From an uncultured Burkholderiales bacterium (lineage in GTDB: Bacteria; Pseudomonadota; Gammaproteobacteria; Burkholderiales; Burkholderiaceae_C): a stretch of DNA of 48,151 nt. The notes beneath the pieces were generated by a model. That model ran no database searches. It worked only from the letters and a program-made list of their open reading frames with translations, and was not told the DNA's origin. This document shows, piece after piece, positions 1 through 9,452 of the stretch (positions are counted from its first letter, which is position 1; each line of letters begins with the position of its first letter). The stretch covers positions 1 through 48,151 of the forward strand of contig CAIRQX010000081.1 in assembly GCA_903880855.1 (NCBI GenBank). Reading direction: 5' to 3'. The translations under genes were made by a program, and so were the position numbers.

Positions 1-1
1 G

Positions 2-1372
2 GGCTTCATCCATGACGTCAAAAAAATCTTGGCATTGGTGCCTAAAGACAAGCAAAGCTTGTTGTTCTCAGCCACCTTCAGCGACGAGATTCGTGAATTG
101 GCCAATGGTTTATTGAAAAACCCACAAAGCATCCAAGTCACCCCTAGCAACACTACGGTGCAAAGCATCAAACAAATCGTGCACCCCGTGGGACGCGGCA
201 AAAAGAAAGCATTGCTTGCGCACATCATCAATGAGCACAACTGGAGCCAAGTGCTGGTGTTCACCCGAACCAAATTTGGCGCCAACAATGTGGCTGAGTA
301 CCTCACTAAAAACGGTATCAATGCCATGGCCTTGCACGGCAACAAAAGCCAAACGGCTCGCACCCAAGCCTTGGCTGGTTTCAAGAGCGGTGATATCCGT
401 GCCTTGGTAGCAACCGATATTGCAGCGCGCGGTATTGATATTGACGAATTGCCCCATGTCGTGAACTACGAAATCCCAAATATCAGCGAAGACTATGTGC
501 ACCGCATTGGCCGCACCGGTCGCGCAGGATCGAGTGGCGAGGCCGTGAGCTTGGTGTCGCTCGATGAAGAAGGCTTCATGAAAGAAATCGAGTACTTCAC
601 CAAACAACAAGTACCCGTTGTGCAAGTGGAAGGCTTCGGCCCCGACCCAGATGAAAAAGCCGAGCCGATTGCCATGGGTCGTCAAACCTTATGGGGCGGC
701 TTAGGCCATCCACCAGGACGTGATGTCATGGCTGCAGCAGCCCGCGCTGCGCGTCAAGAAATGATGGAGCGCATTCGTGAATCCAAATCCACTAACGGCG
801 GCGGTGGCCGTGCGCCGCGTCCTAATGGCCATGTAAGCCGGGACCGCAATGGCGAACGCCCCCCACGCCAAGGCGATCGACCAGCGTTTTCTGGCGAAAG
901 ACCTCAGCAAGGCGGCGAACGATCCGAGTTTTCAAACGATCGTCCTAGTTTCTCAGGTGAGCGTCCACCCAGAAATGGCAACCGTCCCCAAGGACAGCGC
1001 CCACCCAGACAATTTGACAACCGCGGACCTCGCCCAGAAGGCCAACGCCCCCCAAGAGACTTTGAGGCACGTCCTCCCCGAGAACATGACGCGCGTCCTC
1101 CCCGTGATCACGAGCCTCGCGCTCCCCGCGGCGATGATGATGATTTCCAACCCCGTGCCAATGCCCACCTAGGCACCCAAAGCGGTGTCAATGCCTTTGG
1201 CCACAAAACCCAAGGTGGCGGTCAACGTCAGCCTGATCCCACACGCACCAGCGTCGACATGATGACCGAGCGCAAGCGCGGTGGTGGTGGTGGTGGCGGT
1301 TATGGCCGTCGCTCTGGCGGTGGCGGAGGCGGCGGCCGAAGCGGTGGTGGTGGTGGCGGATTTAAACGCTAA
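2..1372 (+). CDS. rhlE: DEAD-box ATP-dependent RNA helicase, RhlE type (5' end outside window)
   Basis: This is the C-terminal 456 residues of a DEAD-box helicase, a cytoplasmic ATP-dependent RNA-unwinding enzyme used in ribosome assembly and RNA decay. The reading frame is open to the left edge, so the Q, Walker A and DEAD motifs lie outside the window. Visible are motif III (SAT in LLFSATF), motif V (ATDIAARGIDI) and motif VI (HRIGRTGRAG). The helicase core is followed by a tail of more than 200 residues. The tail is rich in Arg, Pro and Gly, has repeated RPPR-type units and ends in long glycine runs, which is typical of an RNA-binding RhlE tail. The RhlE subfamily is inferred from the order of core and basic tail. 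The gene converges with a dehydrogenase and is separated from it by a strong hairpin. Confidence 0.9.
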   Translation, partial: GFIHDVKKILALVPKDKQSLLFSATFSDEIRELANGLLKNPQSIQVTPSNTTVQSIKQIVHPVGRGKKKALLAHIINEHNWSQVLVFTRTKFGANNVAEYLTKNGINAMALHGNKSQTARTQALAGFKSGDIRALVATDIAARGIDIDELPHVVNYEIPNISEDYVHRIGRTGRAGSSGEAVSLVSLDEEGFMKEIEYFTKQQVPVVQVEGFGPDPDEKAEPIAMGRQTLWGGLGHPPGRDVMAAAARAARQEMMERIRESKSTNGGGGRAPRPNGHVSRDRNGERPPRQGDRPAFSGERPQQGGERSEFSNDRPSFSGERPPRNGNRPQGQRPPRQFDNRGPRPEGQRPPRDFEARPPREHDARPPRDHEPRAPRGDDDDFQPRANAHLGTQSGVNAFGHKTQGGGQRQPDPTRTSVDMMTERKRGGGGGGGYGRRSGGGGGGGRSGGGGGGFKR

Positions 1373-1391
1373 CAACTTACGCCAAAAATAG

Positions 1392-1448
1392 AAAGCCAGC
1401 TGTTTGAACCGATCCAACTAAGTTGGACAAGTTCAAACAGCTGGCTTT
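1392..1448. terminator. Long perfect hairpin, probable bidirectional terminator
   Basis: An 18-bp perfect inverted repeat pairs 1392-1409 with 1431-1448. The spacer holds a second perfect 7-bp pair (1413-1419 with 1421-1427). A-rich and T-rich ends flank the stem, so each strand has a short U-rich tract. It lies between two convergent genes, 20 bases past one stop and 25 before the other, which fits a terminator serving both. The length is unusual for a simple terminator. Confidence 0.75.
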
Positions 1449-1472
1449 GTTTCTTACAAATTCAAAAATTAA

Positions 1473-2408
1473 TTATTGGCATTCCGGAATCAAAGTCAAC
1501 AAGGGCTGTTCATCAAAGAATGCCTTTAAATTCGCCAAAGCCAAATCAGCCATCGCGCGACGTGTCTCGTGGGTATTGCTTCCATTGTGCGGCGTCAGCA
1601 CCACGTTTTGAAGTTTGAAAAATTGCGGGTCAATATTGGGCTCATCCCAAAACACATCCAAGCCAGCGCCAGCAATGCTCTTATCTTTTAGTGCTTGGAT
1701 CAACGCCGTTTGGTCAACCACACTGCCACGCGCAATATTGATGAATATGCCTTTGGGTCCCAGCGCCTTGAGCACTTGGGCATTGATCATATTTTTGGTG
1801 TCGTCACCTCCTGGAACAGCTACTACCAAATAGTCGGAGTTAGCAGCCAACTCACTTGCCGTAGGGTAGTAACGAAATGGCGCATTGGTTTTAGCGCGAC
1901 GGCCGGTGTATGCAATGGTCATGTCGAAAGCAGCAGCCCGTTTGGCAATGGCTTGACCAATACGCCCTAGACCCACCACACCTAAACGCGTGCCTGTTAC
2001 CTTGCGCGTCATGGTGAAAGGCTCGCTCACCCAGTCACCGTTACGAACAAATTTGTCAGACTGCGGTATACGCCGGCCTATAGACAGAATCAAACCCATG
2101 GCCAAATCTGCCACGTCATCTGTCAACACATCTGGCGTATGCGTGACTTGGATGCCTCGTTCTTTCGCTGCGGCCACGTCAATACCGTCGTAACCTACGC
2201 CAAAAATCGAAATCATTTTGACGTTGGGAAACATCGCCAGCAAATTACGATCGACCTTAGCCGCACTACCTACGCCCACAAAAGCGGTAACTTTGGTAAA
2301 TACCTCGGGGTCCAGGATGTGCGCATGGTCATGCAGCACGTACTCTTGCTGCAAATCGTTCATCATGAACGTGGGCACCGATGACAACAACATAACGTCT
2401 TTGGACAT
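1473..2408 (-). CDS. D-2-hydroxyacid dehydrogenase (glyoxylate/hydroxypyruvate reductase-like)
   Basis: A 311-residue cytosolic NAD(P)-dependent dehydrogenase that reduces 2-oxo acids such as glyoxylate or hydroxypyruvate to D-2-hydroxyacids. The Rossmann motif GLGRIG is at residues 146-151. The family catalytic triad is visible as Arg227 (in NIARGSVVD), Glu256 (in DVFWDEP) and His274 (in LTPHNGS). Length is normal for the family. A GGAG ribosome site precedes the ATG at 2408. Substrate cannot be read from sequence; GhrB-like is the closest description, but formate or phosphoglycerate specificity is not supported. It is divergent from gloA, with about 100 bases between them for both promoters. 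Confidence 0.88.
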   Translation of the reverse strand: MSKDVMLLSSVPTFMMNDLQQEYVLHDHAHILDPEVFTKVTAFVGVGSAAKVDRNLLAMFPNVKMISIFGVGYDGIDVAAAKERGIQVTHTPDVLTDDVADLAMGLILSIGRRIPQSDKFVRNGDWVSEPFTMTRKVTGTRLGVVGLGRIGQAIAKRAAAFDMTIAYTGRRAKTNAPFRYYPTASELAANSDYLVVAVPGGDDTKNMINAQVLKALGPKGIFINIARGSVVDQTALIQALKDKSIAGAGLDVFWDEPNIDPQFFKLQNVVLTPHNGSNTHETRRAMADLALANLKAFFDEQPLLTLIPECQ

Positions 2409-2511
2409 AGCTTAAATCTCCGGGAAATATTGAATCTAGGCGCAACTCTACTCTTTCATTCGTTAACATGCCTGCTGCCAACGAATCGGATTCAACAGGA
2501 GTTTTTAAAAC

Positions 2512-2898
2512 ATGCATCTACTACACACCATGCTGCGCGTCGGCGACCTGCAGCGTTCCATCGATTTCTACACCCAAGCCATGGGTATGCAGTTGCTGCG
2601 TACCACCAAGCGGCCCGAGCAAAAATACGACCTCGCCTTCGTCGGCTACGCCAGCAACCCCGACCAAGCCGAAATTGAACTCACCTACAACTATGGCGTC
2701 ACCTCCTACGATATTGGTACGGCTTATGGCCACATTGCCCTGGGCGTATCCGATGCGAAGGCTACTTGCGAAAAAATTCGCCAAGCGGGCGGCAAAATCA
2801 CCCGAGAAGCTGGCCCCGTCGCCGGTGGCACGGCCGTCATCGCCTTTGTGCAAGACCCAGACGGTTACAAAATTGAGCTGATCGAACGCGATTTTTAA
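2512..2898 (+). CDS. gloA: Lactoylglutathione lyase (glyoxalase I)
   Basis: A 128-residue glyoxalase I that isomerises the methylglyoxal-glutathione hemithioacetal to S-lactoylglutathione in the cytosol. The four metal ligands of the family are in place: His5, Glu56 (in AEIELTYN), His74 (in GHIALGV) and Glu122 (in IELIERDF). Two VOC beta-alpha-beta repeats span the protein. The length matches the short bacterial Ni/Co-dependent type. An AGGAG ribosome site lies upstream of the ATG. It stands alone between a divergent dehydrogenase and the cox cluster, 132 bases before the next gene. Confidence 0.95.
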   Translation: MHLLHTMLRVGDLQRSIDFYTQAMGMQLLRTTKRPEQKYDLAFVGYASNPDQAEIELTYNYGVTSYDIGTAYGHIALGVSDAKATCEKIRQAGGKITREAGPVAGGTAVIAFVQDPDGYKIELIERDF

Positions 2899-3030
2899 GC
2901 GCGCTAGAGGGTATTTCCTTACCAAGTAGCACCTAAAAAAGTTGTCTACTTTAGAGTCTTTCTCTGGCATGTAACCTGCGTTGCACAAGCCCCAAAAAAC
3001 CATACTTTTCGTCTCAGGAGACCATTTCCC

Positions 3031-3498
3031 ATGCAAACCCATCTCACCGTCAACGGCAAGTCAGTCACTGTCGAGGCGGCACCCAATACTTTGTTGGTGC
3101 AAGCCCTGCGTGAACACCTCCACCTCACCGGCACCCATGTAGGGTGCGACACCGCCCAATGCGGTGCTTGCACCGTCATTGTTAATGGCGACGCGGTGAA
3201 GTCTTGCAATATGTTGCTGGCCCAAGCGGCTGACGCGCAAATCACCACCATCGAGGGTTTGGCCAAACCCGATGGCACCATGCACCCCATGCAAGCTGCT
3301 TTTAAAGAATGCCACGGCTTGCAATGCGGTTTCTGTACCCCTGGCATGGTGTTGAGTGCCGTCGACCTCTGCAAAAAACACCCCAATGCCAGCGAGCAAG
3401 AAATTCGTGAACAACTTGAAGGCAATCTGTGCCGTTGCACCGGTTACCAAAACATCGTCAAAGCAGTGCAGCATGGCGCTGCTGCCATGAAGTCCTAA
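3031..3498 (+). CDS. coxS: CO dehydrogenase-like small subunit, [2Fe-2S] protein (CoxS)
   Basis: A 155-residue iron-sulfur subunit of a molybdenum hydroxylase of the CO dehydrogenase/xanthine dehydrogenase family, which passes electrons between the Mo site and FAD. An N-terminal plant-ferredoxin-like domain has Cys39, Cys44, Cys47 and Cys59. The C-terminal helical domain has Cys99, Cys102, Cys134 and Cys136 (CGFCTPG and LCRCTGY). All eight cluster ligands are present. AGGAG precedes the ATG. It is the first gene of a small-large-medium series, with the large subunit starting 26 bases downstream. That order fits form II clusters rather than the medium-small-large order of form I. Confidence 0.93.
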   Translation: MQTHLTVNGKSVTVEAAPNTLLVQALREHLHLTGTHVGCDTAQCGACTVIVNGDAVKSCNMLLAQAADAQITTIEGLAKPDGTMHPMQAAFKECHGLQCGFCTPGMVLSAVDLCKKHPNASEQEIREQLEGNLCRCTGYQNIVKAVQHGAAAMKS

Positions 3499-3524
3499 AC
3501 CAAAAAATATTCAGGAGACAAACC

Positions 3525-5900
3525 ATGGGTGCATCTGACTTTTCCAAACTCCCCCACATTGGGGAATCCTTGCGTCGCAAAGAAGACTACCGCTTCTTAA
3601 CCGGCGCTGGCCAATACACCGACGACGTGCAAATGGCCAACATGACGCACGCTTACTTTGTGCGTTCACCCCACGCGCATGCGCACATCAAATCGATCGA
3701 CATAAAAGCTGCTTTGGCGGCTCCGGGCGTGATCGGTATTTTTGATGGCAAAGACGTCGCAGGCGACAGCATCAATGGATTGCCTTGCGGCTGGTTGATC
3801 ACCGATACCAGCGGCCAACCGATGAAGGAACCCGCTCACCCCATCTTGGCCCAAGGCAAGGTGCGCTATGTCGGCGACCACGTCGCCATGGTGGTGGCTG
3901 AAACACTCGAGCAAGCGCGCAACGCTGCTGAGTTAGTGCATGTGAATTACGACGTGTTGCCAGCGGTCGTGGACGTGCGCGACGCCGCAAAAGCCACTGC
4001 TTTGCACGAAGTCGCTCCTGACAACCATTGCTACAAATGGGCGATCGGTGACAAAGCACAAGTAGACGCTGCATTTGCCAAAGCTGCGCACATCACCAAA
4101 CTCGACTTGATCAACAACCGTCTGGTGCCCAACCCGATGGAGCCGCGTGCTGCGATTGGTTCTTACAGCCGCGCCAACGACGAATACACCTTGTATGTGT
4201 CCAACCAAAATCCGCACGTCGAGCGCTTGCTGATGACCGCTTTTGTGATGGGCTTACCCGAGCACAAAGTGCGCGTGATCGCACCCGATGTCGGTGGCGG
4301 ATTTGGTGCCAAGATTTACCTCTACGCCGAAGACGTGTGCCTGACTTGGGCGTCTAAAAAACTCAACCGCAACATCCGCTGGACCTGCGACCGCTCAGAA
4401 GCTTTTCTGTCAGACGCCCATGGCCGTGACCACGCGAGCCACGCTGAGATGGCGTTGGACAAAGATGGCCACTTCTTGGCATTGAAGGTGCATACCAACG
4501 CCAATTTAGGCGCCTATCTGTCTACCTTCTCCACTGCTGTTCCGACGATTCTGTACGCCACACTTTTGGCTGGCCAGTACAGCACACCGCAGGTGTATGT
4601 CGAAGTCGATGCATGGTTTACCAACACGGCACCTGTTGACGCCTACCGTGGCGCTGGTCGCCCAGAAGCCACTTACTTGCTAGAGCGTTTGGTCAGCCGC
4701 GCGGCTTGGGAAACTGGTATCGGCCAAGACGAAATTCGCAAACGCAATTTCATCAAAGCCTTCCCCTACCAAACCCCAGTGGCTTTGCAATACGACACCG
4801 GCGACTTCCATGCCTGCATGAGCGAATCGCAAAAACTCGCTGATGTAACGGGCTTTGAAAAGCGTAAAACCGCCAGTGCTGCCAAAGGCTTGCTGCGTGG
4901 CATTGGTTATTCGAGCTACATCGAAGCCTGTGGCATTGCACCTAGCAATATCGCCGGCGCATTAGGCGCGCGCGCAGGCTTGTTTGAATGCGGCGAAATT
5001 CGCGTCCATCCCACTGGCAGCGTGACGGTATTCACTGGTTCGCACAGCCACGGCCAAGGCCACGAAACCACATTCGCACAAGTGGTTGCAGCGCGCTTGG
5101 GCATTCCGGTTGAAAACGTCGACATCGTCCACGGTGACACCGGCCGCGTGCCTTTTGGCATGGGCACCTACGGTTCGCGTTCTATCTCTGTGGGCGGCGC
5201 GGCCATCATGAAGGCCTTGGACAAAATTGAATCGAAAGCGAAAAAAATCGCCGCCCATTTGATGGAAGCCGCCGACACCGACATCGAATTCGCCAACGGC
5301 GAGTTCTCTGTCAAAGGCACGGACAAAAAAATCCCGTTCGGCCAAGTGGCTCTCACCGCCTATGTGCCACATAACTACCCACTCGACAAACTCGAGCCTG
5401 GCTTGAACGAAACCGCGTTCTATGACCCGACCAACTTCACCTTCCCTGCCGGCACTTACATCGCCGAGGTGGAAGTCAACCCCAACACGGGCGAAGTGAA
5501 GTTAGACCGCTTCACGGCAGTGGATGACTTTGGCACCATCATCAACCCGATGATTGTCGAAGGCCAAGTCCACGGTGGTTTGGTCCAAGGTATCGGTCAA
5601 GCTTTGATGGAGCGTTGCGTGTACGACCGCGAAACCGGCCAGTTGCTCACAGGCTCGTTCATGGACTACGCGATGCCACGTGCGGATGACTTCCCAGAGT
5701 TCAAGATTGGCCATGTCTGCACGCCTTGTACCCACAACCCTTTGGGCACCAAAGGTTGCGGCGAAGCAGGTGCAATTGGCTCGCCCCCTGCGGTCATCAA
5801 CGCTGTACTTGACGCATTGGCTCCCTTAGGCGTCAAAGATTTGGATATGCCAGCCTCTCCTCACCGTGTGTGGGAAGCGATTCAGGCGGCCCACGCTTAA
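3525..5900 (+). CDS. coxL: Form II CO dehydrogenase-like large subunit, molybdopterin-binding (CoxL)
   Basis: A 791-residue molybdenum-cofactor subunit of a xanthine-oxidase-family hydroxylase. The active-site loop reads AYRGAGR at residues 373-379. This is the signature of form II enzymes, whereas proven CO dehydrogenases (form I) carry AYRCSFR. The catalytic glutamate motif GCGEAG is near the C-terminus (Glu747). I chose the ATG at 3525 because AGGAG sits at 3513-3517 and the protein then starts like other CoxL proteins. An upstream in-frame extension would overlap coxS. The substrate of form II enzymes is uncertain: some CO activity has been claimed, but other aldehydes or aromatics are possible. 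Confidence 0.92.
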   Translation: MGASDFSKLPHIGESLRRKEDYRFLTGAGQYTDDVQMANMTHAYFVRSPHAHAHIKSIDIKAALAAPGVIGIFDGKDVAGDSINGLPCGWLITDTSGQPMKEPAHPILAQGKVRYVGDHVAMVVAETLEQARNAAELVHVNYDVLPAVVDVRDAAKATALHEVAPDNHCYKWAIGDKAQVDAAFAKAAHITKLDLINNRLVPNPMEPRAAIGSYSRANDEYTLYVSNQNPHVERLLMTAFVMGLPEHKVRVIAPDVGGGFGAKIYLYAEDVCLTWASKKLNRNIRWTCDRSEAFLSDAHGRDHASHAEMALDKDGHFLALKVHTNANLGAYLSTFSTAVPTILYATLLAGQYSTPQVYVEVDAWFTNTAPVDAYRGAGRPEATYLLERLVSRAAWETGIGQDEIRKRNFIKAFPYQTPVALQYDTGDFHACMSESQKLADVTGFEKRKTASAAKGLLRGIGYSSYIEACGIAPSNIAGALGARAGLFECGEIRVHPTGSVTVFTGSHSHGQGHETTFAQVVAARLGIPVENVDIVHGDTGRVPFGMGTYGSRSISVGGAAIMKALDKIESKAKKIAAHLMEAADTDIEFANGEFSVKGTDKKIPFGQVALTAYVPHNYPLDKLEPGLNETAFYDPTNFTFPAGTYIAEVEVNPNTGEVKLDRFTAVDDFGTIINPMIVEGQVHGGLVQGIGQALMERCVYDRETGQLLTGSFMDYAMPRADDFPEFKIGHVCTPCTHNPLGTKGCGEAGAIGSPPAVINAVLDALAPLGVKDLDMPASPHRVWEAIQAAHA

Positions 5901-5922
5901 ACAAAATTAGAAGGAATCAGAT

Positions 5923-6714
5923 ATGTACGCATTTACCTACGAACGCCCCTCTGCCACTGCGGACGCCGCCAAACTCGTCAAAGCGGGTGGACAAGCATTG
6001 GCCGGTGGCCAAACCCTGTTGGCCTCGATGAAGCAACGCCTGATGCAGCCAGAACAGCTGGTCGACTTGGGCAAGATTGCTGAACTCAAAGGCATTAAAA
6101 AAGACGGCAACAACATCGTCATCGGCGCCATGGTGCGCCACCAAGATGTCGAGAATAACGCCGATGTCAAAAAACACATCCCCGCTCTTGCAGCGCTGGC
6201 CGCTGGCATTGGCGACAAGCAAGTGCGTGCCATGGGCACCATGGGTGGCTCTGTTGCTAACAACGACCCTGCCGCTTGTTACCCCAGCGCGGTGATGGCC
6301 TTGGGCGCGACCATCCACACCAACCAACGCACGATTGCGGCAGACAAATTCTTCAAGGGCATGTATGCCACAGCACTTGAAGCCGGTGAACTCATCACGG
6401 CCATCAGCTTTCCGATCCCTAAGCGCGCGGCCTATGCCAAGTTCAAACAACCTGCCTCGCGCTTTGCCTTGGTCGGCGTGTTTGTGGCGGATACCGGTAG
6501 CGGTGTGCATGTAGCGGTTACGGGTGCTGGCAACGGCGTGTTTCGCCATGCAGGACTTGAAGCCGCATTGAGCAAGAGCTTTACGCCACAAGCAACCGAG
6601 GGCGTAAGCATTGACGCCAGCAACCTCAATGGCGACTTGCACGCCTCTGCGGCCTATCGCGCCCACTTGATCAAAGTACAAACCCAACGCGCGGTACAAC
6701 AGGCGATCGGATGA
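5923..6714 (+). CDS. coxM: CO dehydrogenase-like medium subunit, FAD-binding (CoxM)
   Basis: A 263-residue flavoprotein subunit that takes electrons from the iron-sulfur subunit. The two FAD-binding motifs of the family are visible: AGGQT at residues 27-31 and TMGGS at 106-110. The second is followed by the usual NNDPAACYP stretch. The C-terminal CODH domain follows. The gene starts 22 bases after coxL with an AAGGA ribosome site. Its stop overlaps the start of coxD (ATGA), so translation is probably coupled. Confidence 0.93.
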   Translation: MYAFTYERPSATADAAKLVKAGGQALAGGQTLLASMKQRLMQPEQLVDLGKIAELKGIKKDGNNIVIGAMVRHQDVENNADVKKHIPALAALAAGIGDKQVRAMGTMGGSVANNDPAACYPSAVMALGATIHTNQRTIAADKFFKGMYATALEAGELITAISFPIPKRAAYAKFKQPASRFALVGVFVADTGSGVHVAVTGAGNGVFRHAGLEAALSKSFTPQATEGVSIDASNLNGDLHASAAYRAHLIKVQTQRAVQQAIG

Positions 6715-7616
6715 GCGCAAGCCCTGCGTTAAATTCCATCGACGAAGTGATCCACGCCCTAGCAGGCGTGGGCTACCAAGCAGAACGGCGTCTAGCAACC
6801 GCCGTTTTTTTGAGTCTTAGGCTGCAACGACCTTTGTTGTTAGAAGGCGAGCCTGGCGTCGGTAAAACCGAACTTGCCAAAGCCTTGGCAAAAGTCTTGG
6901 CGCGTCCTCTCATTCGGTTGCAGTGCTACGACGGCATGGAACAACGCGAAGCCTTGTACGAATGGAACCACGCTGCGCAACTCTTGCACATGCGTGCAGC
7001 GCAGTCGCGCACCGATACCGATGCGGTGGAGCAAGAGGTCTACCAAGAAAAATATTTGATCCGCCGACCACTCTTGCAGGCCTTGCAAGCGCCAGCCCCT
7101 GGTGCTGTCTTGTTGATCGACGAGGTGGATCGTGCGGACGAGCCTTTTGAAGCTTTTCTACTGGAATATTTAGGCGAATACCAAGTCACCATCCCCGAAC
7201 TCGGTACCCAACGCGCCACGGCCATGCCAGTCACCATTTTGACCAGCAACCGCACGCGTGACTTGCACGACGCGGTGAAACGCCGCTGCCTTTTCCACTG
7301 GATGGATTACCCCGAGCGCGAGCGCGAACTCGCCATCGTGCGCGCCCAAGTGCCAGAAGCGGGTGAAGCATTGGCCAACCAGATTGCCACCTTCGTGGGG
7401 CGCTTGCGCAGCCAACCTTTTGCCAGCGCGTTTCAACGCGGCCCTGGCATTGCAGAAAGTGTGGAATGGGCCAAAGCCTTGGTCTCACTCAACACCTTGG
7501 AGTTGGACCCCGAAGTCATCCACGACACCGCGGGCATCTTGTTCAAGCAACGCGAAGACGTGGCGGCATTGGCGCCACTGGTCAACGACTTGTTGACGCC
7601 CGAAGAAACCACGTAA
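6711..7616 (+). CDS. coxD: MoxR-family AAA+ ATPase (CoxD)
   Basis: A 301-residue AAA+ ATPase with Walker A GEPGVGKT at residues 46-53 and Walker B LLIDEVD at 134-140. In Oligotropha, CoxD is needed to build the Cu-S-Mo site of CO dehydrogenase. Here a similar maturation or sulfuration role is inferred. It overlaps coxM by four bases and lies 15 bases before the VWA gene, the classical MoxR-VWA partnership in which the ATPase acts as a chaperone with its metal-binding VWA partner. Length is usual for CoxD. Confidence 0.9.
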   Translation: MSASPALNSIDEVIHALAGVGYQAERRLATAVFLSLRLQRPLLLEGEPGVGKTELAKALAKVLARPLIRLQCYDGMEQREALYEWNHAAQLLHMRAAQSRTDTDAVEQEVYQEKYLIRRPLLQALQAPAPGAVLLIDEVDRADEPFEAFLLEYLGEYQVTIPELGTQRATAMPVTILTSNRTRDLHDAVKRRCLFHWMDYPERERELAIVRAQVPEAGEALANQIATFVGRLRSQPFASAFQRGPGIAESVEWAKALVSLNTLELDPEVIHDTAGILFKQREDVAALAPLVNDLLTPEETT

Positions 7617-7631
7617 CCCCCGTTAGAAGTC

Positions 7632-8819
7632 ATGCAACTCGGTGACGTACGCAGCGGCAAGATGGCCGACAACCTGACAGGCTTTGCCCGTGCATTGCGT
7701 CGTGCGGGCGTGCCGGTGGACAGCGCGCGCATGGCTTTGGCCACTACCTCGTTGCTTGAAGTAGGCATTGCACGCAAAGACGATGTGCGTCATGCGCTAG
7801 AAGCCGTGTTTGTCAGCCGCGCGCAAGACCGTGAAGTGTTTGGGCAATTGTTTGACGCGTACTTTCGCAATCCAGAAATTGCGCAGAAATTGCTCTCGCA
7901 AATGTTGCCCAAAGCTGAGGGCGCCATGCCGCCGCCTAAGCGCCGCGCTCGGGTGCAAGAAGCGCTCACCGCAGTGCACAAAGCTGCAGACACCGAGAAG
8001 AAAAAAGACATAGAACTCGACCTAGACGCTGCCATGACAGCCAGCGACAGCGAGCGCCTGCGCCATGCCGATTTTCAAAGTCTGAGCGCCAGCGAGTTTC
8101 AATTGGTCGAGCGTTTGGCAAAACAAGTTCCGCTGGACTTACCCACTATCTTGGGTCGGCGAGTGGGCAGCCATCCACGCGGTCAAAGACTGGATTGGTC
8201 GCGCGCTTTGCGTGACACGCAGCGCTTTGGCGGTGAGTTGCTGTATTTACCCCGCTTGCGTCGTAAACCCCAACCGCTTCCGTTGTTGGTTTTGGTCGAT
8301 GTGTCGGGTTCTATGGAACGTTACGCCCGCTTGATGCTGGCTTTTTTGCATCAAGCCACACGCTCATCTCCGCGCGCGGTATTTGCTTTTGGCACGCATT
8401 TGACCGATTTGCGTCCTGCTTTCAAACTGCGGGACAGCGACGAGATGCTCGAACTCGTCAACGCCACGGTCGACGACTTTGCAGGGGGTACACGCTTGGG
8501 CGACGCTTTGGGTGAACTGCAACGCGACCATAAACGCCTGTTGGTGGGTAGACGCACTGTCGTGATGTTGATCAGCGATGGCCTGGATACGGGCGTGCCT
8601 GAGACACTCAATAAGAACTTGCAATGGCTCAAGCTCCACAGCCGACGTTTGATCTGGCTCAATCCGCTCCTGCGCTTCGACGCGTATGCTCCGTTAGCGC
8701 GAGGTGCGGTGGAATTGCACCGCCATGCCGACGCCATGCTGGCGATCCATAATTTGTCCCGACTCGAAGATTTGGCTCAGGGCATTTCGCAGTTGCTAAA
8801 AAAACAGAATGTGACCTAA
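7632..8819 (+). CDS. coxE: VWA-domain protein (CoxE)
   Basis: A 395-residue protein with an N-terminal helical region and a C-terminal von Willebrand factor A domain. The MIDAS metal site is complete: DVSGSM at residues 223-228, Thr287 in GGTRLGD and Asp316 in ISDGLDT. CoxE proteins work with the MoxR ATPase in enzyme maturation. The start is uncertain. An in-frame ATG at 7662 gives a protein beginning MADNLTGFAR, closer to known CoxE starts, while the ATG at 7632 has only a weak ribosome site. Cytosolic; no signal peptide. Confidence 0.88.
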   Translation: MQLGDVRSGKMADNLTGFARALRRAGVPVDSARMALATTSLLEVGIARKDDVRHALEAVFVSRAQDREVFGQLFDAYFRNPEIAQKLLSQMLPKAEGAMPPPKRRARVQEALTAVHKAADTEKKKDIELDLDAAMTASDSERLRHADFQSLSASEFQLVERLAKQVPLDLPTILGRRVGSHPRGQRLDWSRALRDTQRFGGELLYLPRLRRKPQPLPLLVLVDVSGSMERYARLMLAFLHQATRSSPRAVFAFGTHLTDLRPAFKLRDSDEMLELVNATVDDFAGGTRLGDALGELQRDHKRLLVGRRTVVMLISDGLDTGVPETLNKNLQWLKLHSRRLIWLNPLLRFDAYAPLARGAVELHRHADAMLAIHNLSRLEDLAQGISQLLKKQNVT

Positions 8820-8873
8820 AACCGTTTTTGACTTTTTAAACACGACCACTCATAAATCACCAAGGACAGACCC

Positions 8874-9449
8874 ATGGACATGCAAGGCTCCCGCGTTTTG
8901 AACGCCACCCAAGAACAGGCTTGGCAAGCGCTCAACGACCCTGACATTTTGAAAGCCTGTATTCCAGGTTGCGATAAATTTGAACTCGCTGAACCCAATG
9001 TCTACGCAGTAGGCGTGGCCATCAAGATCGGCCCTGTTGCAGCCAAGTTCACTGGCAAGGTGAGTTTGATGGACATCGTGCCACCCAATTCGTACGCACT
9101 GCAATTTGAAGCGCAAGGCGGTATCGCAGGTTTTGGCAAAGGCGAGTCCAAAGTTGAACTCAAACCTGTAGATGGTGGTGTGGAACTGAACTACACCGTG
9201 CATTCACAAGTCGGTGGAAAAATCGCGCAACTTGGGCAGCGCTTGATCGACGGCGTTGCCAAAACATTGGCCGAAGACTTCTTCACGCGATTCGAAGGAC
9301 AACTTCAAGCTCGCCATGGTGGCGCAGAAGCAAGCACTGCATCCGATGCCAAAAGCGAAAGTACCGAGGCAACTGGCGCAACACCTACTTGGGTCTGGGC
9401 ATTTGCCATCGTGATTGCCGCCAGTGCAGTGTGGTTCATCGCCCGTTAA
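8874..9449 (+). CDS. coxG: CoxG-type SRPBCC protein with C-terminal membrane anchor
   Basis: A 191-residue protein of the CoxG (carbon monoxide dehydrogenase subunit G) family. Residues 1 to about 145 form the SRPBCC fold; the ACIPGC motif near residues 29-34 is typical. A low-complexity linker follows, then one hydrophobic segment (about residues 172-188) ending in Arg. In Oligotropha CoxG is thought to recruit CO dehydrogenase to the cytoplasmic membrane, and the anchor seen here fits that. It follows coxE by 54 bases and precedes the XdhC gene by only three. Confidence 0.9.
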   Translation: MDMQGSRVLNATQEQAWQALNDPDILKACIPGCDKFELAEPNVYAVGVAIKIGPVAAKFTGKVSLMDIVPPNSYALQFEAQGGIAGFGKGESKVELKPVDGGVELNYTVHSQVGGKIAQLGQRLIDGVAKTLAEDFFTRFEGQLQARHGGAEASTASDAKSESTEATGATPTWVWAFAIVIAASAVWFIAR

Positions 9450-9452
9450 TTC

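Noticed and set aside
110..685. A 191-codon minus-strand frame opposite rhlE
   Set aside because: It is antisense to helicase motifs and has no recognisable features.
3525..5900. Classical form I CO dehydrogenase large subunit
   Set aside because: The active-site loop is AYRGAGR rather than AYRCSFR, so a form I call is not supported.
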